From: Urechis unicinctus
Lineage: Eukaryota > Annelida > Polychaeta > Xenopneusta > Urechidae
NCBI GenBank assembly: GCA_034190875.2
Contig: CM067343.1
Span: 63,362,751-63,426,750, forward strand
Direction of reading: 5' to 3'
DNA: 64,000 nt
Shown here one piece after another: positions 14,041 through 26,725 of this stretch; the first letter of the stretch is position 1; every line of letters starts with the position of its first letter. The notes below the pieces were generated by a model, which had not been told where the DNA came from, searched no databases, and worked only from the letters and a program-made list of their open reading frames with translations. A program made the position numbers and the translations under genes.

Positions 14041-17000
14041 TATAACGCGTGGAGTCAATTAGAAACAAATAATAAAAAAAGAGTGCGCATTATATACTCT
14101 TATTTTCAAACACTCCCTTCTTCGTAATAACGATTAATTGGAGTTGCGAGGGATTACAAAACAATACTCAACACACCAGTATCTCAGTTATTTTGAATAT
14201 TGGAGTATACATCAAGTGTTTTTTTCACAAACAAATCCTTGTTACAGTAGCACAGTTGCCCATTTGAAGGAAATATATCTGACAATCGATCTAAAAGGTA
14301 TATTCACATAAGTAAATCACTGATAGTTAGTCTACTTAAATACGTATTTTCCCCAACGTCAAAAGTCGTCGTTTCAGATAGTCTATCGTTTAGAAAATGT
14401 AACTCGAGATTGCTAGTGTGCCCGAACTAAGCATAAAATATCTCGATGATGATAACATGCAGATTTCACGCAAAACATTGGCAGCACAAAACGAACGCAT
14501 TACTTACGTTCCCGGCTTTCCGATGTACTGAAACTTACGACCTCTCCGATTATGGGTGACATATAGTGCACACTGTCGCACAATAAGCATTACAAATCGT
14601 GACTGCTCGCCTACTTGAATTCATTGTAGATTGTATTGAACAGATACGACAGTGGTCCAGACATATATACCAGGAACATATCATTTATCCTAATGACAAA
14701 TGATAATACTCTGGGCTATATATCACAAGGGGAAATCGAGGAACGCTTTACCTAATCGATACATTTGCTTTAATAATTATCCCATATTTAAACAATGTGG
14801 GACCAAAACCCGTTTGTTCAGACATTGCTGTTTTACTTCGAGGAAGCAAACAGCTGCTGCATGTTTACTCACGTGCCAGAGTAATCGGATGAGCAGCGTT
14901 TCCGGCTTACTGATTGTAGTACTATTTATGGTCAAGCTGAAGATTTCAGAATCCACAACACGTACAGATCCTATCAACGAGTTTAGCATATATTAGAGAT
15001 GGCAGGTTGAGCAATTGTGTGATATTTGATGCAGCAATTAGTACACCGCACCCCTACTACCTCACACACAGCTAACTGTAGAACCATCAAGGCTAGGTAA
15101 ATCGAGTTACATATCATCATCGGATATAATCAGGCAGAGTTGGCCAATGGGCTGGAGAGTTCTAAGTAGTATGTGGGGAATATTACGATATAACCATCAA
15201 GAAATACAAGGTGTTAAGCAACACTGCGCATTGAGCAATAATATATTTCGGTAGTCAAAAAGAACTCATTCACACGATGGTTGTGATGTCTTTATCATGT
15301 TCATCTAATGTTTCATCTGTATAGTAATGGGGTTGCAGTGGCAGTGTAAAGGTTAACAGCCAGCAATGGGATTCGTTTTGCTAATGTAACACTCTCGGAA
15401 TTATCCCTGCGTACCAGTCGTTTAGATATGAAAGCCTAGTAATTGGGTCATTTATTTTCCTCATTTGCAGTCCAAGAATTCGATATTTCCTACGCATAAT
15501 ATTTGGAGGTTCTAGACCTCACAAATAAGTATTTGTTCTGCTTGTAGAGGATAAACATCAGTGTGATGACGTTGCTTCATCAGTTCAATGAAAGCATAAC
15601 ATACCTAGATGTACGTTGAATGAGAGTGCTGACAATTAGTTTATGGAAGTAGTTTTTAAGCCCAGCGCCGTGGCAGTTCTCCAGATTTCAAGCAGGCTAC
15701 AGCAGGTAACAATTTGTATAACTTGCAACAAGACGGACGGAAATAAAATTACAACTGGCCATTGATGAACAGATGTTTATGATAAAGGCTACGAGCAAGA
15801 GGTGCCAAGCAGTGATGTTTGTAGCCAACGGCGTGCGATCCGTTACTATAAAAACATGAGCTTCACCACTAGTGTTCAAATTATCAAGGATTGCGTGAAC
15901 TGTAAAATCATCCACTAATCTTGCAAGTCTGAAGGAAATCGCCAATCTGCCCCACGTGATTAAATAGTTTTAAAGGCCATAAATGTATATGACAGCTGCT
16001 CTTCCACTACTGAGGACATCACTTACCAGTATGTAGTATGCACCGTGAAATGATATCTGATCAGCAGAACCTCTACTTAGTAAAAACATCATCCTTGATC
16101 CTTGAAAGTTTATTGAGATATTTCAAATGTCGATAACACTACAATATGGCTTAGCAATAATGTCAAGTAATCAGTCAAGTACTGTGCGCCGTATTTTAAC
16201 TACCAATAAAAACTGTGTGGCATTTTTATGGGTAGTTTGCTAAGCTGTGACGACCTCTTACTAGTACTTCAGCAGCGTTCAATGTCACAGATGGCTGAAC
16301 ATCCCTTGATTTATTGCTTCGCTATATGGCATAGAACATGTTTTATAGTTTATTGCTGGGTGTAAATTTGACGACTGCTACAGCAGCATATATACTTCTG
16401 CCCCTAAACATACGCCAATTATCATCGGTTTGGTACGTGGCGAAATGATACAGCATTGTTGATGCACAAAATGCGATTTATAATTATCATCCTAGTACGC
16501 GATTGTTGTCCAAAATTTAGGCATACCACATGCTACAGTCGGGCAGAGTGCATCAATATGGGCATCATTAACGAGGCTGGGCGCCAATTTTTATAAAAAT
16601 TTACAAATTGTTCTGACATACATTGAACGCCCGAATATCATTTATTGATTCAAACGAAATATAAAGCAACTCAATTTAGTGTCGTAATAACATGTAAGTG
16701 CACGTTTAATCGGTCTTCGACTGACAACATGTAATGTATATGTGTAATGCATGTCTCAGTGTCCTCCATGATAACGACTACATAATCGCAAGGTGTAATC
16801 TGCGTTTGTCATTGCTTATCATTCACAAAATTCGACTTCAACGAAATTGCAACAAAATTGATAAAATTTATTAACTGTGACAGTTTTACAGTAATGGTTC
16901 ATACCTTTAAAACCCGCAATTCACATAATCAAGAACGTATTATTTTACGAAAACGCATGCACTTTGGTAAATGGCATTATTCTATACTTTCACTGTGCCG

Positions 17001-17199
17001 AGTTGTGCTTGCATTAAATATGCCATTGCGAACCTTGAACGGACTGAAACATTCATTGATGTGGTGTTAATGGGTTATCTATATGGCGATAGCAGGGTAA
17101 GATGAATGGTGGCAATGTATAATCGATTTACCGCGCAACGTAGCCGAAGTCATCAATCAATTTGCTTTTGTAACCCAGTCAGAAAAGTTCCTTCCCTCC

Positions 17200-17345
17200 A
17201 TGTTCAAGCCTAGAGAGAAGATAAGTGCAACCATTCATCATTGTTTGGTTGCCACCATTTAGACACAATCTTCAGTTTGAAGATGTTTTTTTTTCAATGT
17301 AATGCAACGACATAAAAGCCTGGTATAATTGGGCATTTACTATCA
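17200..17345 (+). repeat. Ancient internal tandem duplication of about 107 bp in unit G
   Basis: A segment ending in GACACAATC lies next to a diverged second copy beginning at the AAAAGCCTGG word near 17,314. Unit E has the same arrangement at 22,620-22,810 and unit D has only a single copy (30,170-30,240). It is degenerate, so the exact period is an estimate. Confidence 0.5.
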
Positions 17346-17959
17346 CCTGGGATCTACCATTCAGACTTAATCAATCGTTATAGATTTGTTTTATTTCTAT
17401 GTGATGCTTAAAGGTCCCAATTATCGTTATTTGTTATAACGAGATCGATTTCTTTTATGTTTCGTCTACTAGAACGGTGATGATGTAAAGCGTCGGCAAT
17501 GGGACCAACAATATATAAATGTTGCGCACATTGGCTTTTTAGTGGCAACTAATCGCTACTGGTCGGACTTATTGAAACATACAATCCGTAGAAGCAAAGA
17601 TTATTTTGTTAGGGTCCGGCAATATCGTTCTCTGCTTGAGGTTTGATTATTACCAGAATCGATAATAACAGCATAGGGTGAGTATATTGCAATATATGTA
17701 TAATGAACTGATTCTTAGGTGTTATTGATACCAAATGGCATGTATGATTGGCCACCGAAAACAAAATGCTCAGTAGCAGCAGATGACATGAAATGACAGG
17801 TACATGAAAATGTCGTAGATAGGAAATATCAACGAAGTACAATTTGAATAGTTGTACCTGAGTCGAGCAGCCAATGTCCTATCATCAAACGATCTGATAT
17901 TAAGGTACCACATGGTCAGTTTTGTATCTCTATACACGATCAGTGTCGCGCTATATCAC

Positions 17960-18005
17960 CATTACAGGATTGATGTATTATTCATTACAGGATTGATGTA
18001 TTATT
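17960..18005 (+). repeat. Two-copy 23-bp tandem repeat
   Basis: CATTACAGGATTGATGTATT occurs twice in direct succession, starting at 17,960 and 17,983, without mismatch. It is a recent local slippage event inside unit G. Confidence 0.9.
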
Positions 18006-20949
18006 GCTCAACTCAGGATAGCAAACACCAGCTTTCCCATTGTACAATGATATATTTGGCATGCCCCGGCACAGTCTTTAAAAAAATATTCAAAATTAGT
18101 TCGTTTTGCAAATGATAAAGGTATGCATGATATAATTGTTTCTCTAAAGAAAATATTATTGAGCCTATATATTCCACCAAATATTATGACTTATAGACAT
18201 CCGAACTGCTAAATCACATACAAACTGCATGCGGCATTGTGATAGCAGATTTCTGTCCCGTCGAACACCGGGTATTTGCGGCTAATCATGAACTTTTGTG
18301 ACTGAGTTATGCGCTTAACAAACATTGACAGTCAGACGGCTTTTGTTGTACTCGATATAGTCATAACAGCTGTTCACAGCCTGAGCCTGCAGATATGCGG
18401 TCCAGATTGTAATCTAATTTCGAGCATAGAATCCGTTGGCGAATAGCTTCATAGAGAGATCACAAAATATTGTTCCATCGGAATATTTCGAACAAGGACT
18501 CCATGCGGCGGCCTTATTTATCATTGTTCCGACCAACAATGCGCACATGCACAGGAGTGGAGAAATCCGTTAATGTTTAATCTAATGATGCGATCACAAC
18601 CTACCGTTTCATTACAAGCATACAAATGTTCTATCTAGCGTTTACATACACTGTCAATATCTTACTGCACATCACACATCTGTCTAGATACTGCACCATT
18701 TATCTTCATCTAGAGACCTACGTTTACAATTGCATTATATATTTATATTTTATGCAATAAAAGTATGAACTTTTAAGGATTAATACATGTTTGTATATAA
18801 TCAAAATATAGTGATCACGAAACAAGATCTGAGTTTAAGAATCATCCGGTACGAGTTTAATCATTGGTCTATGGAAAGGCTGTACAATCTCGTTGCGAAT
18901 AAACAAGACATTTATACACAGGTATCAATTCGTAAACGAATAGTATTCACCTATTATGCTCTGGCAAATTGGGCCTGTGTGGTCATGTGTGTGGAAAAGA
19001 AATGTTGCCCTAAATACAAATCGCACAAACTTTGCCAGACGTAACAAGATCGTTAAATTGTTTAATATGTGGATATTAGTACCCTAGCTAGTGTCTTAAT
19101 CAGCGTACCAAGAGTATAAGGCATTCAACGTCAAGAGAAAGCTGTTCATTCGATCATTGTGGCTTTGGTGATGAAGATGCCGGATGCTTGCATTACTGAA
19201 ATTCTGCGCGTTTATGCAAGGCATTACTGCCACAGAAGTTTTCCAGTTTATGTGTTACATTATTTAAACATCCTTGTTTTCCAACAAGCGCTGGCAGTGA
19301 CTGATATAAGTCATTCATTGAAGGGTTAAGCAGAGTGTTTTCTGCATGCCCAACTGTCTGGTAGCAGTCTTTGAAGATATTTTTTTAATATGGCAAGCAA
19401 TGACCACCATCTGGTTTTCATCACTAAAATCAGTTGCAGATTTCCAATCATAATTAATCACTTCTAAATATAGTTAGGTGAATTGTTGAGACATAATTGC
19501 ATCATCACAAACATCTACCAGCGCTTTGGTTAGCAAAAGTAGTCGGTAAAAGTACATTACCAATGCGTTTAAATGTGTTCGGTACACGAACGCCACAATT
19601 TTTCTGGAAGACTGATAAGAGCAGCTACATACCTCTTTCTCTGTCTCTATAAACACTACGACGTAATATGCAAATGCAGATTTATGTTATGCGTGTAACC
19701 TAACCATGTGTGGCGAAGGTACAACCACAAGTCATGACCAATACTTTAGCTGTGGTTAATGGCGATATTCAATGGTTGTAAAACATCACTAGTGATGTGC
19801 GCAACGGCGCTTGCATATTCCGACTGTGTTTACGGGTATTTCGATGTCACGGGGAATGGGTTGAACGAAGGATATCATTTTGAAAACGGGTAACGTGATT
19901 AAGTTAAATTCGTTCCATATAAATCATTGGGGAATCAGGACATACTGCTTGGGTACAAGTGTGACAGGCTGCAATTGCTCGTTTGTACATCAGTACATAC
20001 ATAGGGGTGGCGAAGGACTTCTCCAATGTTCGAGTGGAGGCTGAGCGGACCATAAAAAGGGGAGAGCACCATGCTTGCCTTCGTGTTGGCACGCATCAAG
20101 TGCAAACAGCGCTTCGATTGGCGAGGGTTAATTCTGCGAGCTCAGTAGGTTAGCTAGCAGTAAAATAGCCCTAAGTGGACGAATTCGGAAGGAATATTGT
20201 AGTCACGCCAGACTGAGGGGTCACAAAACTGACATTTAAAGCCACTTGACGAAAGGATTTGTTTTGCAATTGGTTTTTGTGGACGAGGCTTTTGGAAGGC
20301 ACTATTTAATCTGATAAGTAATTTCTTGTAATTCCTTCGAAGACATTTCCAAATGTGTTAAACGTCTATAGTGCTTAATAATGTCAGTATTTGACCCATA
20401 CACCTATATGGCGCGCGGTAGACACTACAAGAAATTTTGATATATGCAATATAGTTTACAATATTGAGCAGAATTAATATGCTATACCACTGTATTTGTG
20501 ACATTATTTTCATTCACTTCACCGGTGTCAGATAGTAAAAGGTGCACTTCACAACCAAGTAAAACACAATGGAACGCAAATTCGCGCGCTCACGTGTCTT
20601 TCAAAACACTTCCTTGAGTATAAAAAATATCAATAATTTCATAGTAATATAGTTTACTACGCATCGTAAAACAGAGCAAAGACTATTGATGTGCTGGATG
20701 TGGCACATTCAAGCTGCACTGATCCATTTGATAGACTTGTGTATGCATACATTCAAGTGCTAGGGTTAGATTAGGTAAAACAAGTGCACAATGCAGTCAT
20801 ATAGGAGCTATCAATCAACTTGATATCATAAACCTGCCACGACTGTTCCTTCGCCAGAAGAGTAATTCATTATCGACGGAATAGCTTCATTAACAACAAG
20901 CCAGCAGCCGAGGCATTGATTTATCTTGGTGTAGCACTTCCACTCAAGC

Positions 20950-23900
20950 ACTTCCACTCTAAGTATAATCGATTGATATCGACATAATTAACCCCGTAGA
21001 AGACACTACTCGTTTGTCCAAAACAATATACCATCGTATAATCATAAAGCAGAACCAAATTCTTACTTAATGATTAATTAGCTTTGTATATATTACTTTA
21101 ACTTTGTACCTTCTTTCATTTATTCATATTTATAAGTGACAATTACCTATGGACAAACTTATAAAGATTGTTAAGCCAATGTATGAAAATGGAGCTAACA
21201 CGACTTTAAGCACAGGCATATCTGATGGTCCATATCCACACAAACAACGTAGTGACCCGACACAACAACTATGAGGCCATGACTCCCATGCAGATTCTGA
21301 AACTTGTAGTCAGAGAGATCACCTTGAAATCCCAATGCCGTTGTAAGGCTGCAAGTAGGCATGGATCCAGAGGCTGGGTAAATCAATTCAGTTTTTTATC
21401 CAGCATTTCGATAGAATCTACGCACTTCTGAGTTTATCATCAACTTATACGAGACTTACAAATCTTCAAAGGGAATAGGCTGTGCCCATGAAATCTCTTA
21501 CTAACAGCACCGCTGGAGCTCTATGTGCAGGCCTATAATCAATCACTTGTACTGTGGGTACAGTCCATCATGTGTTTGACGGCACAAAGCAGTGAAACTC
21601 TATGATTACAAGCCGACTTCGGCAGTTTCGACTGCAGGTCACAAGTTCTAGTCTAGGTAAGATTTAGATGCTGCAAATGCAAATCGTTCATAACATGGTA
21701 TAATTTGTGATTCGGATACTATCCATTTTTGACGTTTAAGTCTTAAGCGTAGCTCGATCGGGGATAAAATAACTACAAACATCCCTAATTTTGTCTACAA
21801 GCATGTTACTGGAGGAACTGAGGATGAGCTTGGTAAGGTTTAGTGACGGGAACAAAATACAATTTGTGAATCATACATCCCAGTATACGGTTGCTATCCG
21901 AAGGTCTAGTTGGCCAGCGCGCACCATTACGGGCCTCTAGAACGACACTGGGCGACCGTTTATTTGCAAATGTACAAATAGTTCCTCATACTTCTTATAA
22001 ACTTTGAACGCCCGGATATCATCCATTGATTCAAAATAAATACAAAACATATAGCAGTGTTCACACAATCATGTACACCTGCACATTAGACTCGACTTTA
22101 CATTGCCAACATATCAGGTAATTGTCCAGCATTATATGCCTCAATGAACCACATGATGGAGACACCATAATCGCAACGGCCAATATGTATGGTCCACTGC
22201 TTATCCTTCATTGAACTCAACTTCTAGGGGTGCAACAAGATTTGATCGATACTATATATTGTCAGTAAATGTTTTGAGTTAAGCAGACATGCTCGTGCTC
22301 ATACATTTAGAATATCGAAATCCACACAGTCAGTAACCCCTTCATTTAGGAAATGCATATACTTTAGTTAATTGCAATATTCAACACCTCCGCCGTGTCG
22401 AGTGCTGCTGGCTTACAAACCTTAGCTACTGGTATTACGAAATAATACAATGGGTCACATTCATTGATGTCGTCCTAGTGGGTTTTTGTTATTTATGACG
22501 ATAATGGGTGTGACTTACGGTGGCAAGGTGTAGATAAATCGATTTACTGCTTAGCCGTATAGAAGGCATCAATCAATTTGCGTTTGTGACCAAGATATAA
22601 TTGTTGCCTCGTTAAATGTATAAGCCTACAAGCCAGGTGAGTGAGATTATGTATCAACATATGGTTTCAGCCATTACGACACAATCTAAAGTATGCAAAT
22701 GTTTCTTTTCAATATAGTGCAAAGGCCTAAAAGCCTGGTAAGTGAGGTCATGTACCATCGACTGAGTACCACAATTTCGACACAATCGATAGTTGTTGAA
22801 TGTGATACATTCTGTGTGATACTGGAAGGTTCAAACTATCGCTATTTAGTATAATGAGATAAATGCATGTTTCTTATTCGTCTACCGTAACGTTCCTGAA
22901 GTAAATTCCTTAAATAAGATACATTATATAAATGCTGCAGAATGGATTAATTACGTATATAATTCAAGCAATCATCAACCGCACATGGTCAGCGACTGGG
23001 CAAAGCGTGTTAAGCTAGTACTCCTGTTATGCATTCCACAATAAATAGAGGGCATCCGGAGCTTTATATGTTTTAATATCAGAAACGTGTTTATACAAAT
23101 ACTATCGTAATTAGCAAGCATGCAATCATAACCACAGCAAATGAAGCCATCAGGCGAGACAGCCTGTTATTGTTCAGCGCATTGATAATCGAAAAAGAAG
23201 ATATTGACACGATTTCGTAACATCAGCACAGACAAATCAATTAGGCCCATATTTTGAGGTATGCTTAAATAGTAATAAGTGACTCGGCATTGTGAAAAAC
23301 TAACAAACGGAACAACCGATAAGCTAGTTCGGATTGGCAATACCATGATCTTTTATATATTTGAATATTGCCAGAACGAATATGGTGACTATATTGCTGT
23401 ATGTATATGACGAAGTAACCAACCCATGCGAGGTGGTTGATAGTGAACATTTGCGCCTTCACCGTCTCATGACGGTCATATGTTTTACGCCTCGTCGTCA
23501 ACAACTGCTCGGCTTACTGGTTTGTGGGCTAGATTGTAATCTAATGTCGAATCAGTTGTCTTGCAGCTTCATAGTGAGTTCACGAAATGTCATTTCATCT
23601 CACTATTTCCCAGAATTCCGTAAATATGGATGCAAAATTGCGTACATGACTAGCGGCTGCGTAGGTGTAATATGACTTCATAATGGATACCATGGTACAA
23701 AATCCTGAAAGATGCATTTCTCATTACTTCATAAAACAGCAATATACACATCCAGTTACATAGCGAATGCAAAGTAGTTAATGAGGACACTTAGTATAAT
23801 ATCATGATGAGGATCTATTGATAGCATCTCTGAATTTCTGTGAATATACCATGTGACAGAAGAATTCAATATCGGTACTATTCCCAAACAACCAAACAAA

Positions 23901-26400
23901 ATACAATATATTTTAGCTGATTATATGGCGCCCAGATGGACACTGTGCACATACACAAGAGCAGCGATAACCGTAACTAATGAAACTATTGCTGTGATGC
24001 ACCTAAACACCGTTTCCTCCCTGTGGCCATATCACACTACACATCATACACCTGTCCGAGTTACTGTGCAGTTTCCATTCATCCACAAAACCCATGTCAC
24101 ATTATGTGTGCTTTCAATGTGGAACAATGGTAGCGCATACTACTTCAATGAGTGTAGGTACTAATGCATCCTTCAGCGGAAACGCAATGACTTCTGTTAC
24201 ATCAATATATTGAATTTTGTGCAAATGTCAGTCTGATAGGTAATTGATAAATCTGCCGAAAGCTGTGATCTTAGGCATCAATATTAAACAACTACAAACT
24301 GCATCAGTGGCGCATGCTTGTGAGTTCAATGCGTGGTCACCTGACTTTCACTCGTTGTACAGGCCGACAAGAGTCTGACATCCTCAACGATCCAAATCTA
24401 TTGACTCATTTTGTATCCGCTTACGTTTGGGCGCGTTATCATGAGAATAAATTGATAAGTGATACTATGTGACATTTATCTAACACTTGATACACTTATA
24501 TTGAAGCATCAGCCACCTCAGCCATCAAACTTTGTGTTTTCCATGGTCATCCTGATCATGAAACACTACAATCCCGATTTTTAACCTCATGCATGTTAAC
24601 GGGAAGTACTGTTAAGTTAATGCTTGTGCGTCTGTCATATGAATTATTACCTTTAGAATTTACAGCACTGATGATGCAATATTATCTCTAAATGATCAAT
24701 AGTTGCCAAGAATTATGGAGTAGTGAGAAACAGAAGGCTATAGAAATGTTGAATGACATGAGAATGTTATTAAGATGTATGAGAAATCAGATTGTGTAAT
24801 TATTGAATGCTTGGTATTGCTACAGAAGGGTAAATATGCATGACTTATATCTGTGAAAACTGATATCAGCCGGTTACCATTCACGCCTGTCATAGGAATG
24901 AAAAAGCGAAATGTACCACAATGTAATCTTGCCAATCGGTTGTGATAGAGAATTGCAAATTTGTATGACAAACACGATTGCGTTTTTACATAAATGCGTT
25001 TATGTAAATATTATGCCTGTACAATAACGCTCATACACATCCAGAAGATGTTGTCAAAAGGCAATGCTCACTTAAAGGTTTAGTTTTTCATATATTTTTC
25101 TCACCTTATCAACTCTGAGTAAAATCAATACTTGGCCGTGTCTGTGAGCCATGCTGCACTGCTACCTGCATACCAGCGACATTAAGTTACATCGCCATTG
25201 CATCGAAAAGCCTTGTCAAGGAGTTTCATAAGAGCATGATATGGCTGTGCTATAATTTGCAAGTAACTTTATGATGTATATGCCTCTTAATCAGTATTTG
25301 ACTTATCTAACCTCTTTAAAAGCATTGCACATTCATAAGCATTGCACCATAAAAGGTAATAACGTTTGCTAACATAAATATGGTGTCTGTGCAGTTGTCT
25401 ATTCATTGTCACCTGTTATTTGGAACTAGCGCCAAGCACTTCATTTTATAAACTGCTGATTTTTTGAACACTTGACTACAAAGTGAAAATCAAAATGCAA
25501 ATAGTTACAACAAGCTTCGCTATTTTGTATCATGTCTTTGAAATGTGGGCGAACAGTCATTCACAAAAAGATATGTTTCATAAGACAGGATCATTATCTG
25601 CGAGGATAAAAAGCCCCAACTCTTTCTGTATCCTGAAAGGTAGATACCTTCAGACACCTAAAATTATACTAGAATTACTTACAATAAGACGATTATAGCA
25701 GTTATGTTTTTGACACAGAATAGCAATCAGAGTGTCTTCAAAATGCGTTCGTTTGATGCTCGATTATTCAGGATATATGACACCAGCTCTAAGAATACAA
25801 CGTGTTAATAATTCAACTTGGATGCCATGCAGAGCATCAACAAAACAATACGACAACAATATGTTTAGATGCAGTTCAACATACTAACTCGACGGTGTGT
25901 GTTACGGTACCACGCGTCTAGTGATATACAGCGCGTACTGCGATATAATTCAGTATAATTCAGGATATCATATCATTCCGTATGCATTCCCTGTCAATGC
26001 TTCTTACAGGCGCAGTTACATTTAATGTCATTCTTGCAATGAAACTGGAATGAAAGCGGGACCTTTGAATATTTGCCAGGAATATATCGCAGGAGTTATA
26101 TGTTAGTCCACAAGTTCTCTCAGGTTCAAGATCTTGCAATCACAGTTTATAGGTATTTAAAACATGTGAACATACTCTGTCATGCAACCATGCAAAGGTC
26201 TAGGTTTTTATCATCCCAGTAGTAGTGCTGTAGGCTATGTATCTCATGTATGACGCTCGTCCGCGTGTTCACATGTCACTCATGCAAGGAGTAACTAGAC
26301 TGACGATGGCTGATGCCCCGAACTCAGGAAAGGACAGTACTATAATTTCTGTTAGGTATTTTGAGAGTCAAATCTTGCAATCCGGGAATGATAAATGTCA
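20950..26400 (+). repeat. Array unit E (ancient, degenerate)
   Basis: Blocks 21,880-22,810 and 23,520-24,080 align with unit G at an offset near 5.4 kb. The exact 19-base word CCTAAAAGCCTGGTAAGTG is shared with D (22,726-22,744 and 30,171-30,189). TTGAATATTGCCAGAA at 23,361-23,376 is shared exactly with C (52,834) and B (43,080), followed by the ATATTGCTGTAT and GTGGTTGA words. An open frame of 104 codons at 23,361-23,675 overlaps the last block. It is absent from the other units and I treat it as chance. No partner was found for 24.3-26.4 kb, nor for most of 20.95-21.85 kb, where nothing is recognisable. Confidence 0.65.
22620..22810 (+). repeat. Internal tandem duplication (about 107 bp) in unit E
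   Basis: AAGCCAGGTGAGTGAG at 22,632 and AAGCCTGGTAAGTGAG at 22,731 begin two diverged copies of the same segment. Each continues through a ..CATCATATG/CATCGACTG.. stretch to ACGACACAATC or TCGACACAATC. Each copy carries a splice-donor-like AG/GTGAGTG or TG/GTAAGTG word. The same duplication is recognisable in G but not in D. Confidence 0.7.
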
Positions 26401-26560
26401 TTACATATTTTTTATAAAATCATAATTCGATTAACAGCAATATTTATCGGTATAGTTTCTTGTCAAACGACATTGAAGCAAGCGGTCTGCTTAAAGTGTA
26501 CCATTGTATGGCGATTAGGATGGAATGGTTTGGTAAAGAGCACTATAGGGTGTAATTCGC

Positions 26561-26725
26561 TGGTTGGTTGGTTAGATGGTAGGTTGGTTGGTTAGAAGGT
26601 TGGTAGGTTGTTTGTTTGTTTAGTTGGTTGTTGGGTTACTTGGTTGCTTGGTTATTGGTGGCATGGTTGCATGGTTGGTTGTTTTGTTGGTTGGTTGGTA
26701 GGTTGGTTGTATGGTTGGTTGGTTA
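26561..26725 (+). repeat. Degenerate GGTT (TTGG) simple repeat
   Basis: About 165 bases consist mostly of GGTTGGTTAG and GGTTGGTAGG-like words. The orthologous tract in C is at 51,141-51,206 and shorter. In both units it is followed by the same sequence (GATGAG.GGA-ATTCC, GGCTTT.ACGTAAC, CTTTGTGTAT.CACG), so the tract predates the D/C split. Confidence 0.9.

Larger units (their letters stand above)
14040..20950 (+). repeat. Array unit G (ancient, degenerate)
   Basis: Blocks: 16,030-16,350 aligns with 29,670-30,030 in D (TGAAATGATATCTGATCAGCAGAAC against GAAATAATATCTGATGAACAGAAG, then CTACAATATGGC in both). 16,500-17,350 aligns with 21,880-22,800 in E, including TTGAACGCCCG at 16,624 and 22,004 and the exact word CATCAATCAATTTGC at 17,151 and 22,567. 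18,400-18,750 aligns with 23,520-24,080 in E. 19,060-19,440 aligns with the TTTCCAACAAGCGCTG..AGTG and TGTTTTCTGCATGCCCA region of C and D (53.5-53.8 and 31.5-31.8 kb). 20,770-20,860 aligns with 41,080-41,150 in A. No gene is recognisable. The 14.0-15.6 and 19.5-20.7 kb parts have no clear partner. Confidence 0.65.

Noticed and set aside
23361-23675. 104-codon plus-strand frame in unit E
   Set aside because: It starts inside an array block whose other copies are not open in the same frame.
26561-26725. Telomere-like repeat
   Set aside because: The GGTT words are not a known animal telomere motif (TTAGGG or relatives) and the tract is shared with C at an internal position.
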